From: Amblyornis subalaris
Lineage: Eukaryota > Chordata > Aves > Passeriformes > Ptilonorhynchidae
DNA: 64,000 nt
Direction of reading: 5' to 3'
NCBI GenBank assembly: GCA_018881555.1
Contig: JACAXG010000107.1
Span: 496,001-560,000 of the forward strand
Shown here one piece after another: positions 50,701 to 64,000 of the stretch (the stretch's first letter is position 1; each line of letters opens with the position of its first letter). A program made the position numbers and the translations under genes. A model generated the notes under the pieces. The model ran no database searches. It was not told the DNA's origin and saw only the letters and a list, made by a program, of their open reading frames with translations.

Positions 50701-53700
50701 ATATATTTAAACATTCAATATGTGTTTTATTTTTGATATATACTACATAATTATTTTCTCTTTATATTATAAATTACATACTTNCATAAAATATATTAAA
50801 ATTCTTTTATTTATGTGTTTATAAATAAAAGAGAGTAATTTTTAAAATTTGTCTGCTTCAGTGTTTTGATTGATGGCCAGTAAGGAGTGATGAATTATTA
50901 TGACTAATTGGCATACAGAGGAATACATGCCTTTGGCATGATAATATTCTCCCATTACATGTTTTTTTATTTAAATCTTAGTCTTTGGGCCTCTCTCTGT
51001 GCTCCTTTATACAGAACATTGCACAATGATGCTTTTATCGTGGGTCTTTGGTACTCCTGCAGCAGAAGGAGTTAGTAGCACAAGAACACTGTAACCTTGT
51101 TCTCTGGAGTGAGTATCAAGTATCTGCCACTATGTAAGCAATTCATATTTCTGGGATCCTATTCATCCTGTGATAAGTTGAGGGTGGTATTCAAGTACAT
51201 TCCAAAGGGGGAAGGATGCAGACATTCCCNACTAAAATACAGCTGAAAAGCAACAGTTACAAACGTAGATGTTTGGGTGGGCACCCCCTTCTCTCCATAA
51301 GGCACTATGTAGTCAAAGAACAATGTTCCAGTTACTGCAGGAGAACTTCCAGAGAATGCAGTTTTAAGCTCCCTAGTGGTGGTGTTATTTCCTATTGAAT
51401 CAGAAAATTCACAAAACAGCTGAACCAGATGAAGGATTAGAAATGGACTAAAGAATAACTTTCCCAACAGCAGTGTTAAGAGAGGTGTTCATGGGACTTT
51501 CCTTGCTTGTTGTGAGTCATGGTGGTTCTCACTTTCCGTACAAATCATTGAATAATATGCACCATTGTGTAGGAAAGGTGAACTATTGCTGCTCATTGAT
51601 GTAACTTTATCACAGATGAGAAAAGTAACTGGGTTGCAGTCTCATTTTATGTTGTTATCCATGTTCATATTCAAGTAACAAAACACTTGATTTAAAAGAT
51701 GTGTGGNTATTTTAAGCTAAATTGACTATGTTTCAAGAAAAACTACTCTGACATGCTTTACCCAACTTCTGATAGGAAACAACTTCTTTGATTTGTAGCA
51801 CAGATGGAAGATATTTGGGGTTGTTGCCAGAACTGGGGTTATGCAAGTAATGTCAGCAAGTTTATTGGCTCCATATTTGTTTATATTTAAGATCCTTACT
51901 TAAATGATCCAGCCTCTTATCCTTTCACTGTTTACAAGGATGGTTGCAGATGTTTGCTACTTAACAAACTAGCTGCACTTAGGTGATATGCTATCAATCA
52001 ACTGATTATAAGGCTTGTTTAAGCACTTACTGCAAAGGACCCTCTCCCCTATAATTAAGATACTTTAATTCCTAAAATTAGGTGGGAGACTGACAAAATA
52101 GCACTGGAAGTTTTTCAAGGCTATTGGTAAACCTGGACCTGTCCTGCTTGAAATTTCTGAAGCAAGCAGGAAGCTGTGTGGAACTCCCAAGCTGGTTTGG
52201 GAGGCTGGTGTGATGTGTTGTTTTCATTTTTTTCTTCTCTTCCTTTTTTCCCAGCTTTATTCTGTGTAACGCAGTGGTCTCCAGAATGGAAGGCATACCA
52301 ACATGCTGTAGAACCTCAGTGCTTTTGGCCAGTGCAGTCATTAATCTAACATATCACTAATGTAAAAGGGCACTTTGTTTTAATAAAGCACTTTGGTTTG
52401 CCATAGGACAGGATTCTTGAATGTGGTCTTTCTGTTTTAGTCTTGAAAAGCTCTTTGAAAACCTGCCTAATTCTGCAGTAGAGTGCTGAAAGGCTCACTC
52501 AGAGCTCTTTTGAGCACAAGTCAGACTTGCCAGAATTTTTAGGGACATAGGGAAATAAGTCTCTCACCAGAATGTTCTGTCGCATTCAATATAAAGCTTT
52601 TTCCTTCTCTTTTTTTTTGTAGTAGAATTTTGTACAGTGTCAGATGAGGAGTTTTATTTTGTGAAGTTGCGGTTTCCNAGTTGTACAAACAGTACAATGG
52701 CATAACCTTCCTTCTGTGCCCTCCCCAAACTTATTTTTGGAGGTGGCACTTGCGGGCTGCAGCTCTCAGTTTTTGGAGGGATGCTGTGTTACAGCCGTGG
52801 TTGTGTTGAGGCTGCTCTACAGACCCTGCTTGCTTTGTGAGCTTCAGGGCAGCTACAGTTCGTATTATTTTATATCTGGTNGCTAAAACTAGGCAAGCTT
52901 TTAGCTTCCTCTCCTCCCCAGTTGCAGCAAATTACTGGAAGAATATTTGAAGGATGTCAGGGTTGGTCTGGGAGAACAGGAGACAAAAAATTCGGGGTGT
53001 TGTTCGCTGTGAAAAGATGAGATACAAACTGCAAAGTGTCAATTTTGCTTTTTATTTTCTCCTCACTTCCTTCTCTATGTCAGAAGCAGTGACAAAAATA
53101 TTTGTAGGTTTTACTTAAAGTATGTGGTGGAAAAGTTTTCTTTTTAGAGCAAAGGCTAATGAGTCTCTTTTAGTAACATTTCAGTATTTATTTATTCCCC
53201 GTGTATTAAAACAAACTANAAGAAATAATATTTATGTGAAACTCACTGTAAGGCTCTTGAGTGTTTTTTTTCCTCTTTTAAATGCAGTCGGTCATTAAGT
53301 GGAACATCCATTTTGGAGAACTAACATAATCTGTGTTTTTGTTTAACACTCTGTAGTCAGTGGACCTACAGGATGATATAGCAAGGCCAGGTTACCTGTG
53401 TGTTATTCAGGGAAACTTAACTGGTCGAGTTCAAGGGATAAATCCACTGCAAGTGGGGGATGATGGCACTTCTGTTCCTTTAGCACTGGTGTGGTACCAG
53501 TGGGAGTTAGAATGCTAAGTTGCAGTGTCTNAATGTAATACTGGGCAGAGTGATGAACCTTCTTATCCTGGAGCACGGCAATTGTTGGCTGAAACTTGGC
53601 ATGATTTTAAATTCTCTACATCTACAGAGAGAGCATAAGGAACAGTAAATGTACTACAGTTTTCCATCTGCCAAAATTGGGACAGTGTTGCTGGGTTCCT

Positions 53701-56700
53701 CTGGTTTTGCTCATGGAATAAGTAGGTAAGGTGTTCTTTATTTGGACAGATTGATTGTCCTAAGGTGAAGCTGACTAAAGAAGTCTAAGATGCCCAGGTG
53801 TTTCCACCATGTTTTCATTGATGAGGAGACGGGAGAATTCTTTTCAGTAGTGGAGTCATGTATATGTTTTATGGGAAATAGGANTGGGTGTGAAGAAAGC
53901 AGGACCTGCTATTTACATTGCGCTAAATGAATCCACTTGTAAGAACAGAGGCAAAACAGAGATAACCATAAAAGTAGCCACAACCAGCCACTTAAGCAGA
54001 AAACATCTCAAATACAGCTCCTAGCATTAACCTTAAGTAGTCATGGTTAACATGACTGTCATACTCCAGTGCTAAGTTTGCATTTTTAAAATATTTTAGT
54101 TAAAATGTGCTTTAAAAGGCTGCATTTTCTGGGTGAACGTAAAAGGAGAGCACGTGGCAGAAGTCTGGGAGTGAACAGGTAATGGTGTCTCCCATTAGAG
54201 CAGAACTGCAGTAAGCAAACAGACCCAGGTACACTTCCTTTTAAAGGAGGGTGAGTCCCTTCTTATCTGCATGACCTTCGGGGTAATTTCCTTTGGCTAC
54301 TTTTGAAATGCTAAATTTGTTGTGTCTCTTCATAACAATTTTTTCATCACTGAGGTAGGCTGTGTTTGTGGGAGTAGATGCTACTTTAGTGTTAGATAAG
54401 CCTATTACAGGGTATACAAAAACTTNTAAAACAAGTTTTGATTTTTTTCTTGCAGAGACAGAAAGCCACACCATGTACTATTTGCTGCACAAACTATGCC
54501 TGCAAATACATGGGCTTAATAAAACTGGTGTGTATTTTGCAGTGGACTAATAAGGTTTGATGTTCTTCCCGGTGCCTGTGTACAGCTGGATTTTATTACT
54601 TGGATTAAATATCACTGCAGAAATGTACACGCAGTGGCGGATTTAATCATGCTAACAAATATCAATGCACAGAATTTTCTAGTTTTTNTTTGCTTCAGGG
54701 AGGTACAAGGTTATTAGTCCCATTGATATCCTCTTCAAAAGGAANCCAAGTAAGGGTTTAAATTAAAAGCAAAGTTTTTATTTTTCTTCCTTCTTTGGAT
54801 TGAACACGCATTCACTTTTATCAGTCTTTGCCTGATTAAACTAATGAATTTAGTTTGACTTCGGTATTAACACATGTAAGATGGTAATGGTTTTGATTTT
54901 TGTTTAATATTGCTAGAACAAGAAAATGCCTTTAATGACTAGTGTGGTTTCTTTCTGCGTGCTTAGGTTTGACAGAATATTTAATAATATCCTTTAGCTT
55001 GAAGATAAATTTGTTGATTAGCACTACAGCCATGACCCAAATCCAGGCAGTNTAAAATTGCTGCATATTCTGAAATGCTGTGAGTACAGAAAATGCTACA
55101 TATAATTGGGGAATANATTTTAAATAGTTTCTGTTATTGTAATTGCAACTTCATTAATGTTTGATTTCTTTTTAAGACTTCTAGTATGGAACTTTTTTCC
55201 CTCAGAAAAATTTTCGTTCAAAGCTAAAACTATGTGAAGACTTGCAGTGTAATAGGAGGAAGAAAGAAATTCTGTGGGGTGTGTGCATTCACTGAGATGG
55301 GATCTGGTACCACAATCCTCTTTCTTCCTCCTGTTTACCAAAAACCCCAAACAAACCTTATTTTATCAATTATATACAATGGGCTGCTTCCATGCAACTT
55401 TTTTGGGGTGGAAAATACCATTTGCTTTGTTGGTGCTTTCTTTACCAGTTAGTGTGCCTTACAAAGTTGCCTTTTGGCCTTTGAATGCGTGGGTGTAACG
55501 GGGAGGAGAAAGAAATGGAATTAATTTTAAGATCTAGAATAGGAATCTGTGATTCTATGCTTACTCTGTAGCTTGCGTAACACAATCCTTATCACATAGG
55601 CCCAGAAAATGAGTACCTCTGTATCTAAGGAGTTCTGCACTGTAGCCTGAGCTATTCCTTTTGCCAGGTCTTCACAGGTTAAGTGAACTTTTGGAGCCCT
55701 TTCAACTATTGCTAAACTGCAGTTTAGATGCACTTATATGTCTAAATCTGATGGTACAGTTTTACAGAAAACATATGAGCAAAGATGAAGCAGTGCCCTT
55801 ATTTTGTTCATGGAGGTGACAGGGGAGACAAAATAAATTGTACATTATGTGAGCACGAACTTCTGATACTGATCTCCAGTAGTATCTGGTGCCTGTTATC
55901 AGGAGGATGATAAAAGTGATCTACCTGGGCAGTTCCCTTGGCTTCATTGTGGCTCTCTGGGGAGCTCNCTGTCTCTCTTGTTATAATCTTGATCCACTTG
56001 CAGAATGTGTTGTAGCAAGAGCTCAGGGAGTGAAAACTGATGCAAGAAGGACAACAGTAACAGCACTGAGGAGGGATGGGAGTGTGCAGTGTGTAGATTT
56101 CCTTCACTGTGCACAGTAAGGTCTGCGGAATGTGGCCGTGTGTTTTTCCGTCTTCCCTTTTTCCCANTTTTAGCATTTGTTTTTCTATATTGGTTTCATA
56201 GGGTTTTTTCCTGGAACGGGTAGAATTAATTTCATTGACCATTTATCAAAGTTTTCCATCATCTGAATTTAATGAACAGCTTTCTTGTATGTTTAAANTG
56301 TAAAGAAAAACAGACTCTAAAAAAAAGAGCTTTTTCTGGAAATTATTAGTTCTCCACCTTCTAGATCAAGCTACTTTCTGCTCCCAAGAAGATGCCTTCT
56401 AAATGAGGCTCATATATCTGCATCAGTTTCTTTTAGAAACTGCAGCCGTAGTTTCATGCTTTAAAATTGGTAGCAAGCCTGCTAGAAATCAAGAAAAAAA
56501 AATTTCTAANTGGATGCAAATTCTGTTGGATTAAGCAGTTAGTGAATCTGTAGGACCATTGAGAAGTCTGTGAGGATGTTTCTGTATTTTTATGGATGCT
56601 TTGTAAAATGCATAGCCAAAAGCAGTCATTTTTGAAAAATGAGCCCTTGAATAATAAATGGAGTGGTATCACTGGTGCAAACATTTTTACAAGAAAGGCT

Positions 56701-59700
56701 GCCGGAATGTCACACAGGAATTTTGGGAGCATTAGGTTTTATTTTTTTTAATCTCTTCCGTGCTTCAAAGAAAGATCTGTAGAAAATAACGAAGATAAGT
56801 ATTTAAAGCTTCAGAGATTTATGAGGAGAGTTAGTTATTGATCTGGAACTCTAGAATTCTCTTCCAACTACAGTAGATTATTTAAAACTTAATGAAAACT
56901 GTAGGCTTCAATTCAGAGATTGGAAAATTAANTCAAAATATTAGTGAGAAACAATAGATAACCTACTTTATAGCAGCTGTAGTAATAATTTGAATCATGA
57001 TATATTGCTTGTCTTAGAGCTCAATGTCTAATTCTTTTGAGATAATAATTTGAAGACCAATTGTGACAGAAAAGTCAGAGAGGAGTATCATAAAACAAAA
57101 TGCTTCTGTGGATAGTTAAGGTATTTGCCTTAGCTGCTAGATAGACTTTATCTGAATTTGTTGGTTTTTTGGAAGAAATAAGCAGTTTTTACTGTGAAGG
57201 TACTATGCAAATGTTCTTATAATATGCTCTTCCTTCCATTTGTTATTTAAAGACTCTTTTCCCAGCTAATATGTCCTACTTGTATTTTCTTGATCCTTTA
57301 ATCTATTCTTGAAAACTTTTATCTTGCATGTGAGAGAGTTACTCCTGATGGGAAAATCATCTTCATTTTCTGAGCCCCTTTGCTAAAATGGGAGGGACAA
57401 TGAAGCAGTTGTGCCACGTGTGGTTTCTGAAACTGCAGCTTTTAAAGCAAACATTCCCGTGGGTCATTAAGAGCAGCTGCCCTGACTTTCGGTGGCACTG
57501 GAGTTTTTATAGCCCCTGTTACAGCCAGCCTGCTGCTTTGGTGACCTGCTGAAGCACCTTCTGAGTGTTTCAGCCTCGAAAGGAGGGTGCAAAGAGCAAA
57601 TCCACCCTGCTCTCTTGTAGATCCCCTTTTCCTGCCTCTAACGTCAGACTTTGCTCTATTGCAGAGCTAGAGACACCAGAAAAAGTGTTTTGTGCATTTA
57701 TCTGCTTTCTAGAGGACTTAAAGGTTGATCCTGCTTGCATTGAAACATGTAGGGACAGGACTGCCCTGACCTTCCTGGACATTTTGTTCTGGGCTCTCCA
57801 GTCCCTTGGGTGTCAGGCCTGAAAGCTTGGCATCTTACCATGTTTGGAGTCTAGCAGGTAGGGAAAAGGACATAATTCTGGCTATGGGGAACACAGAGTA
57901 GGATAATGAAGCCAGACNTGCACAGGTTTCTGCGGAGATATGGGGAATAATCTGTATGCAGAATATCTGAGTTCTGGACAGTTCAGGTTGATATGAGATG
58001 GAAAAGGAACAGTGACAGTAACTTTGCATCTCAACTCAAATGTGTGCAGGGCTATTGTTCCTATGAATGAAAGCCCTCAGGCCATTGCAGTGGGTTGGGT
58101 TTTTTTTCTGTTAGTAGCTTGTACTTCTTTCTGTAAATGAGGACACAAGAAGCAGGCTCTTTTTGGGTAGCTGCAATGCTGCCTGGGAATACCCCGAGGG
58201 TTCTTGNTGGTTTTTTAATAGCCTAGACAGAATGCTGTGAATATATAAACATTACAGATTAGAAAAAGAGAGTGAAAGAGAAAATATTAGTCTTCCTCAG
58301 ACTTAAATTCTGATCTCCCCCACCCCCTGTCAAATACCCTTGACAAATACCCACTGAGCCATACTTCTGCAGCATCATTTGTGCTGTAAATGTGTTACCT
58401 CCTGGCAATATGCTTCATGAAAAAGAACTGCTTCCAAAGATCAGTTAATTATAATTATGTTAACGGAAGCATTTTTATTCTGAATTATGACAGCTGACTA
58501 ATCAGGATGCAGGTCACTTTTTTATTATGCTTAAGAGAGATCAAGGACTCTACACAGTGATCCATAAAATCCCATCCTGGTTAACCACTCATTCCCATAG
58601 GACTGTATTTCATCAGGTTGATAACATGCCCATTATTTCTGTATTCCCTGCAAAGTTAAGGAAGAAAAGCAAAATCCAAGAACATTATCAAGCCCATATT
58701 GCTTAGCAAGCTCGCTGTCGAAGAGGAAAAATGCTTGGCAGAGATCCATGTTATATGCTTTGAATATGTAGCGCTACTTTTTTCCTCAAACAGAATCTAC
58801 TCAGATTGTTACACTAAATTATGACATGGTTTCTTTGGAGTTCAGCTTGTGTATCTGTGTCAGAATTGCTGTGAACTTCCAGTTGGTGTATCCTTGCCCA
58901 CAGTGGGTGTTTTGTCAGGATGTGTGGTCTGAGAGGTGGCAGTTGTAGTGACAGATTGTATGGAAGTATCAGTTGGTTCAGTATCAGTCAAAGATAAGAG
59001 TGAACTATAACCAAGTTATGACTCATGAGTAACATGAAATTACAGGATTTAACAAGTTAATGTGTTTCATTTCTAGAAGTCTTTTTGGTATTGCCTGTAT
59101 ACTAAAGCAGGTTTAGTGTTACTGTCTTGGTGTATAAATTGATTTGAGGAAAGACAAATAGCAGCCACCAAGCTTACTGTGTAACTCTTCAAAGTTCGAG
59201 TGATTTGTTTAAATTTATTTGTTTATGCTGCCTGCTTCAGACTTGCACCGTTTTCTTTACATTGCACACAGAATATTGTTTACATTTACTTTTTTTTCTG
59301 GTTTCTTTCTGCATGCCAATTGTCACAACAAAGACAAGAGGGAAGCTACTGTGCATACCAACTTTGGAAACTATTTCATGTTGAGGAAGGCAGGTGTGTG
59401 TGAAAATGACTCCTAGTCCTGTAGTTCTTGTGTGNCTCTCTTTAAAAGGGAGGATGGGGAGCTGTACCAGGAAGATAAGGGATAAGTTGGAAGAAAAAGG
59501 AACAACTTCTTTTCTGCAGTTGGGAATAGGTACTGAAGTGCTCAGTTTCTTGCTTCTTAAATATTTTTCACAAGAGCAGGTACAAGTCATGCCTTCTAGT
59601 CCATTCTTCCTCTGCTCCCCCTTCCCAACTGTTGCTCTTTGTCAGTCCAGACCTCGTTCCAGTGCTTGAGAGTATTGCTGTAGAAGTGAGATAATCAAGT

Positions 59701-60912
59701 TCATTTAAAAATCAGTTCTAGCATCTGCAAGGNATTTCTTGCTTTGAAAGGCCAAGTTGATGTTATTACTGAATATTTTATTCAACCTNACTGCTTTTTT
59801 CCCCTTCATTTACCTCCTATCCATGATATATTTCTATAAGGACCATCAAAAGTTTAGTAGTTCTGTAGTAGATGTGTTCTTTGAATCATAAACTTAGAAG
59901 TCAGTTTTTTAGAGGAAATTTGCAATGTAATACAGCTGCAAGTAATGTTGTTTCTTTGGGTTTGTATCTTTGACTTGAAGAAAAGTTGTTTGATTACCCA
60001 ACTAAATAAAGAACAAATAAATCCTGGCAAATTAATAATGGCAAAAAGTTCTTATAACAGCAGTTTTGAGCACTGGTTTATTAAATAATGGACCACCAGG
60101 TAAACCTTACTGCCCAACGCTGCATTTTACATCTTATTTAAATGTTCTGAAATTATAGAAGATCTGGAAAATTCTGTTCTTAGTTATCTTATCCAAACCT
60201 CCCTAGGTATAAAGTCTTAAACCTGGAATTTAAGTTTAGGTCCAGGAGTTAGAAATTATTCTTAATATAGAAAGATTGAGAATTCTGTCTCTAACATTTT
60301 GAAGAATGCTTTTTTCAGGAGGGGATAAGTCATAGTTGCACAGTGTGTCCACAAGCTTCGTCTTGGGTGGACACTTGGATGTTTGCAGAGTGGGAGAAGA
60401 AATCGGATAGCTTGACAGGGAGAAGGATTTTACTTGTCTTTGTTTTGCCTAATCAAATATGATAGAACTTTGGGTTGCTCTTCCTTCTGGCAGGGATTAA
60501 TGGGCAGTCTGTGAGTGAGACTGACATAACAGACATGGTTTGTCATCCCTATGCTCTATGTGCTTCAAGAGGCTGACATGGACGTGGATAAATATGCCAG
60601 TAAATTTTAAAATCTGAAATGCTTGTGATGAGCAGCTGGAAATGGAAAGAGATGACCTCTTCCCCTCCTCCCCATCTAACACTTAAGCAATGGGAACAGA
60701 AGGTCTAAAGGCCAGAGAATGTGGCCTGTGGTTTGTTTTAATGTTATGGTTTTCAGAACATGGAGTTGGCTTCCTAAATCGATCTCTGTGTGTGTGCAAG
60801 GCCTTGCAGTGCTGTGTAGGAATTCAGTTTTGTGAACTGTTCACAGAGCCTCTTCAAGGCTGACAGTTATTTAAAGCGATCACATAAAACATGATTCCTC
60901 ATGTTTTTTTGG

Positions 60913-60932
60913 TTTTTTTTTTTTTTTTTTTT
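60913..60932. repeat. Poly-T run
   Basis: Twenty uninterrupted T bases, preceded by a seven-T run and GG. It may be the tail of a minus-strand retroposed copy, but no body was recognised beside it. Confidence 0.85.
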
Positions 60933-61789
60933 GGTTAGCTCTGCAGAGGCTTTGACAAAAGGCACTTCTGAAAGGCATTTGTACATTTTCCAAATGGTAT
61001 TAAAAATGTTGAGGGGCACATACTGCAATCTGTCTGCCTAGAATTACCTGACAGAAGTGATGACAATACCTTTACTGAAATAGTTCTCTGGGCCTCTGGT
61101 GGTGGGTGAGAGAACGCCTGAAATGCTCCCAGGATTTCCAGCGTGCCTCCCGGTGTGTGAGAATTCCTGTCACGTACAAGAGTGTCACAGGTTTCTGTTC
61201 AAGGGGGGGGAAAAGGAACCCAATCACTGTCTTTAGCAGGAGCTTGCTTGTGCCTGATGGAGTTTTTGCAGGCTGGGTTTAATTTTAGTTCTGTTGGTAG
61301 GTCTGATGCTGGCTCTGCACTGCACCGGAGTCGTTCTTTAAGCATTACGTGAAATTTCATGAATCGAGACTTACTTGAAAAGAGGATGCAGCCACACTTC
61401 TGAGTTACAGAGCCTAGGGGAGCTCGCTGCATCTGTCAGCAGTCATTTCAAGTGGGATTTTTTTTCTTCAGCTACTTTGTGAACGTTTCCTTTAAACTTT
61501 ATTTAGAGAAATCAGTATGCATTCTCTGCAGTAAATAATTTTAAAATGTTTTGTAGAAATACATTTAGGACTGCTTGCGTTCTTTTGTTTCCTTGTGCTG
61601 AAGTCACTTTAAATGCATCACCCCAGCCTGTAGAGTCATCAGGCAGAAATCTTCCTGTGAAGGTAGAGGAGTTGTTCCTGCATCAGTTTTGCTTGAGCAT
61701 ACTGAGGACAGCCATGTAATCAGGTGTAGTAATGAAACCTGTTGGAATTTTGGAGGAGCACCTAGTTCCTTTGATCTTGCTAACGAGCA

Positions 61790-61862
61790 ATGATTCAAGT
61801 GCTACAGATTGTAAAGGATCTGGTATCACCAGCANGACGGAGAACAGATGCTGCCAGGAAAG
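61790..61862 (+). CDS. USP6NL: Candidate alternative first coding exon of USP6NL
   Basis: The ATG at 61790 follows an in-frame TAA (61781), opens 24 codons and one base, and ends at the strong donor AAAG|GTAAGAG. It encodes MIQVLQIVKDLVSP, one ambiguous residue (NGA at 61835), then RRTDAARK. It is basic and amphipathic in character, with no known domain. The single leftover base gives the same splice phase as exon 2 (44042). Splicing to the same next exon would turn Asn-Ser-Asp into Asp-Ser-Asp and replace the first two residues with a 24-residue N-terminus. This fits human USP6NL having an isoform with a longer N-terminus. No CpG island lies upstream, so a tissue-restricted promoter is inferred. 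Confidence 0.55.
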
Positions 61863-64000
61863 GTAAGAGCAGCACTGGGATATATTCAGTGTTCTCAGTA
61901 AGTTGCTGTGAATCAGAAATATTCTGGAGTTTGGTTGTAGTTAAATTGCGTACTTGGTGCTTAAAAATGTTCTTTGTTGTGGCACGTACAGCTGCCATAA
62001 TTTGGCTTAGAACTATATTAAGCCTAATTATTATCGTTTTCGCAACTGCAGCTTTCCCAAAGAGAATCCCAGTGACGTTTATTATGCTGAAAATTGAGTT
62101 TGTCAGCATCTGTAACTGTTACTGTTGTACTAAAGATTTTCCTTTTTTTGTTTATGTGGTAAAAACATTTTTGTTGTCTGGAGAGCTCAGGTTGTGAAAA
62201 TAGCAGCTGTATTCTTTGTAATCCCATCAAAATAGTTTTTAGAGTCTTAATGCTCTAAATGAGAATAAGAGCAAAAATAGGCTTCTTTAGTGCTTATGGA
62301 AATGAGAGACTGGAAGTACACAGCTGCACTGCTGGTTAGTTTTACAAGTAGATTATTTCTAGATTACAGCTAACTTCAAAATCCAAAATGCCTCTTGCAA
62401 GTGTATGAAACACTACTTGAAATACTCAGTGATTGTTTGAAATTAATCAATGTTAAATGCTCTTCTTGTTTACTTCAGTGTGTTCAATATTGTTTTTTCT
62501 TTGCTAAAGTATTGCCATCCTTTGTGGTATCTGGCACACACAGCTAATTAGGAACTGATTAAACACTTCTTTTGTCTTTTACATTTTAATTATTTGTAAC
62601 TGGTGAATATTTGGTTTGTAGAGGAACTAAATAATTTGTAGGGATAACTTAAAAATTTCATTCCTTTCTTTCTAGAAATAATTTTCTAGGATCATTTTAT
62701 TTTGTATTGAATAGGTCATGAATAATTTAGGATCTACAGCATTTGCATCTGCCTGTAACTGTGTCATTTTTCTGTTCTGCCCTTACAGTAATGTGTGGCT
62801 ATAGACAAGTACTTTCATTTTAAACCACTCATCTAATAACATCAGGCTGCTCTAACTGTAACAAGTCAGTTAATGAAACACCTCTGTAAGTAAACAAAAT
62901 GAGTGGAGGTAAAACTGGGCTCAGCTGTTATCCTCTTATTCTGGGAAAAAAAGGCAAGCTGCCTAATTACTTCCTTAGATTTTGCAGTGATTGGTTGAAC
63001 ATCCCCCCCAAGAGTTGTGTAATTTCATGCAAGTGAATTATTTGACTTTAGCACTGTTCACTGTTCAGTTTTTGATTTGTGCTTACACTGGTTTCAGAGA
63101 AGGACGAAGGGGCAGGAGTTCTACTTGTCTGTTCTGCACGTACCTCACTGGTCAGGCAGGATTTTTATAGAAGTATTGTAAGAACTTGTTTAAAAAGATA
63201 ACACCAAACCCCGTGAAAATACTTATTTATAGGAACAGATTCAATGGAATTGAAAGGGAAAGCTTTGAAAAACGTGAGGAAATGCTCCTTCTCACTTCTA
63301 AAGCTTCGAGGTTTTTTTTCTCTGTTTGTTTTACTCCCTTCTTAAAATACATTAATTTTGGTTATTGTTTGGGTGGTGTTCGCAAGCTGCTACTGAGCTA
63401 ATTAGATGTTAGCTCTTGCAGAACCTGGTAGTGCATTTTGACAAGCAATATTAAGATCTTAACATAAAAAAAATTCAAGTATTCCGAAGAAAACATTTTC
63501 AAAAGATGCAAAATGCTGACAGACTTCTGTGATAAATACAGTAATTTGAGTAGACATTAGTTTTTTTTCTTCACAGCATGCAACATTAGGCATCTGGTGT
63601 ACATGAAGGGTTGTATTCTGCAGAAATGACTCATTCTGAGTATTGTTTTCAGTAAATGGAAAAATGTACTTGTAAAGGAATAGTTGTTAGGAGGCCCACT
63701 GTGATTGTGAGGTGAATCCATGGAGACATGGGGGACGATGTGTGAAGTGTTTACCAAAGTGCTTTCAAATCGGTGTTACTAAACTGTAAAGATTTTAAAT
63801 CCCACTCAGGTGCATCTCCCTCTTCCCCTTTAAAAGGTGTTTAATGTTAGAATATAATTTCTTGGGAGGTAAATGTTACAAAGGAGCACAGTGTATTAAT
63901 TGCATTTTGATGCATAGTCTAAGTTAAAAACTTCTTTAAGACTGAATGTCCTAACCATATAACTATTTTTATTGATAGTACATAAGGTTGTGGGGGGAAG
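61863..64000 (+). other. USP6NL: USP6NL intron at the right edge
   Basis: AT-rich intronic sequence. No exon encoding the TBC domain appears before the window ends. Confidence 0.5.

Larger units (their letters stand above)
44043..61789 (+). other. USP6NL: Long USP6NL intron
   Basis: About 17.7 kb of AT-rich sequence was scanned on both strands. Apart from one CR1 tail and a poly-T run, I recognised no exon, RNA gene or large repeat. Longer open frames near 48.8-49.3, 55.9 and 57.6 kb have no domain signal. The human gene also has very long 5' introns. Confidence 0.55.

Noticed and set aside
52240..52345. CGCAGTGGTCTCCAGAATGG as a hAT transposon end
   Set aside because: No matching inverted end or target duplication was found.
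57565..57822. Open frame following an acceptor-like tattgcag at about 57,663
   Set aside because: No matching donor in the right place, and the peptide resembles no known family.

Overview
This is bird nuclear DNA, probably from a songbird. The evidence is many CR1 retroposon pieces with the avian 3' end, an avian ERVL-type solo LTR, GC-rich CpG-island promoters, and two recognisable vertebrate genes broken by introns. Most of the window is non-coding. Nothing bacterial (operon, CRISPR, phage) was seen, and no tRNA or rRNA gene was recognised.

Layout. 1-13,010 is intergenic, with old repeats only: MIR-like SINE pieces near 4.7 and 9.2 kb and CR1 copies at 10.34-10.68 and 11.64-12.46 kb. 13,015-18,780 holds the complete five-exon gene ECHDC3 on the minus strand. 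It encodes a mitochondrial crotonase-family protein of 292 residues, with consensus splice sites, a poly(A) signal and a CpG-island promoter. A minus-strand CR1 (18,782-19,400) starts about 120 bp upstream of its start codon. 19.4-36.3 kb is intergenic: an ERVL-type solo LTR (23,956-24,534), two CR1 tails, and ancient repeat relics including a 22-bp perfect palindrome. 36.3-38.5 kb is the most unusual part. It has a plus-strand exon resembling a SETDB1 Tudor exon, then a broken retroviral gag relic on the minus strand, a hairpin, and a putative plus-strand LTR. 38.6-39.3 kb is a CpG island with a YY1-type initiator motif, read here as the USP6NL (RN-tre) promoter.

From 38.65 kb to the right edge lies the 5' part of USP6NL on the plus strand. 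It comprises untranslated exon 1, exon 2 (43,953-44,042) whose last four bases begin the coding sequence, and an alternative first coding exon (61,790-61,862). Both coding starts end in the same splice phase, so either could join the same downstream exon, which lies outside the window.

ECHDC3 and USP6NL are head-to-head neighbours in human too, which supports both identifications. They are not thought to share a pathway: ECHDC3 is a mitochondrial lipid-metabolism protein, while USP6NL is a RabGAP acting in receptor endocytosis. Single isolated N bases are scattered throughout and look like masked ambiguous or heterozygous positions.
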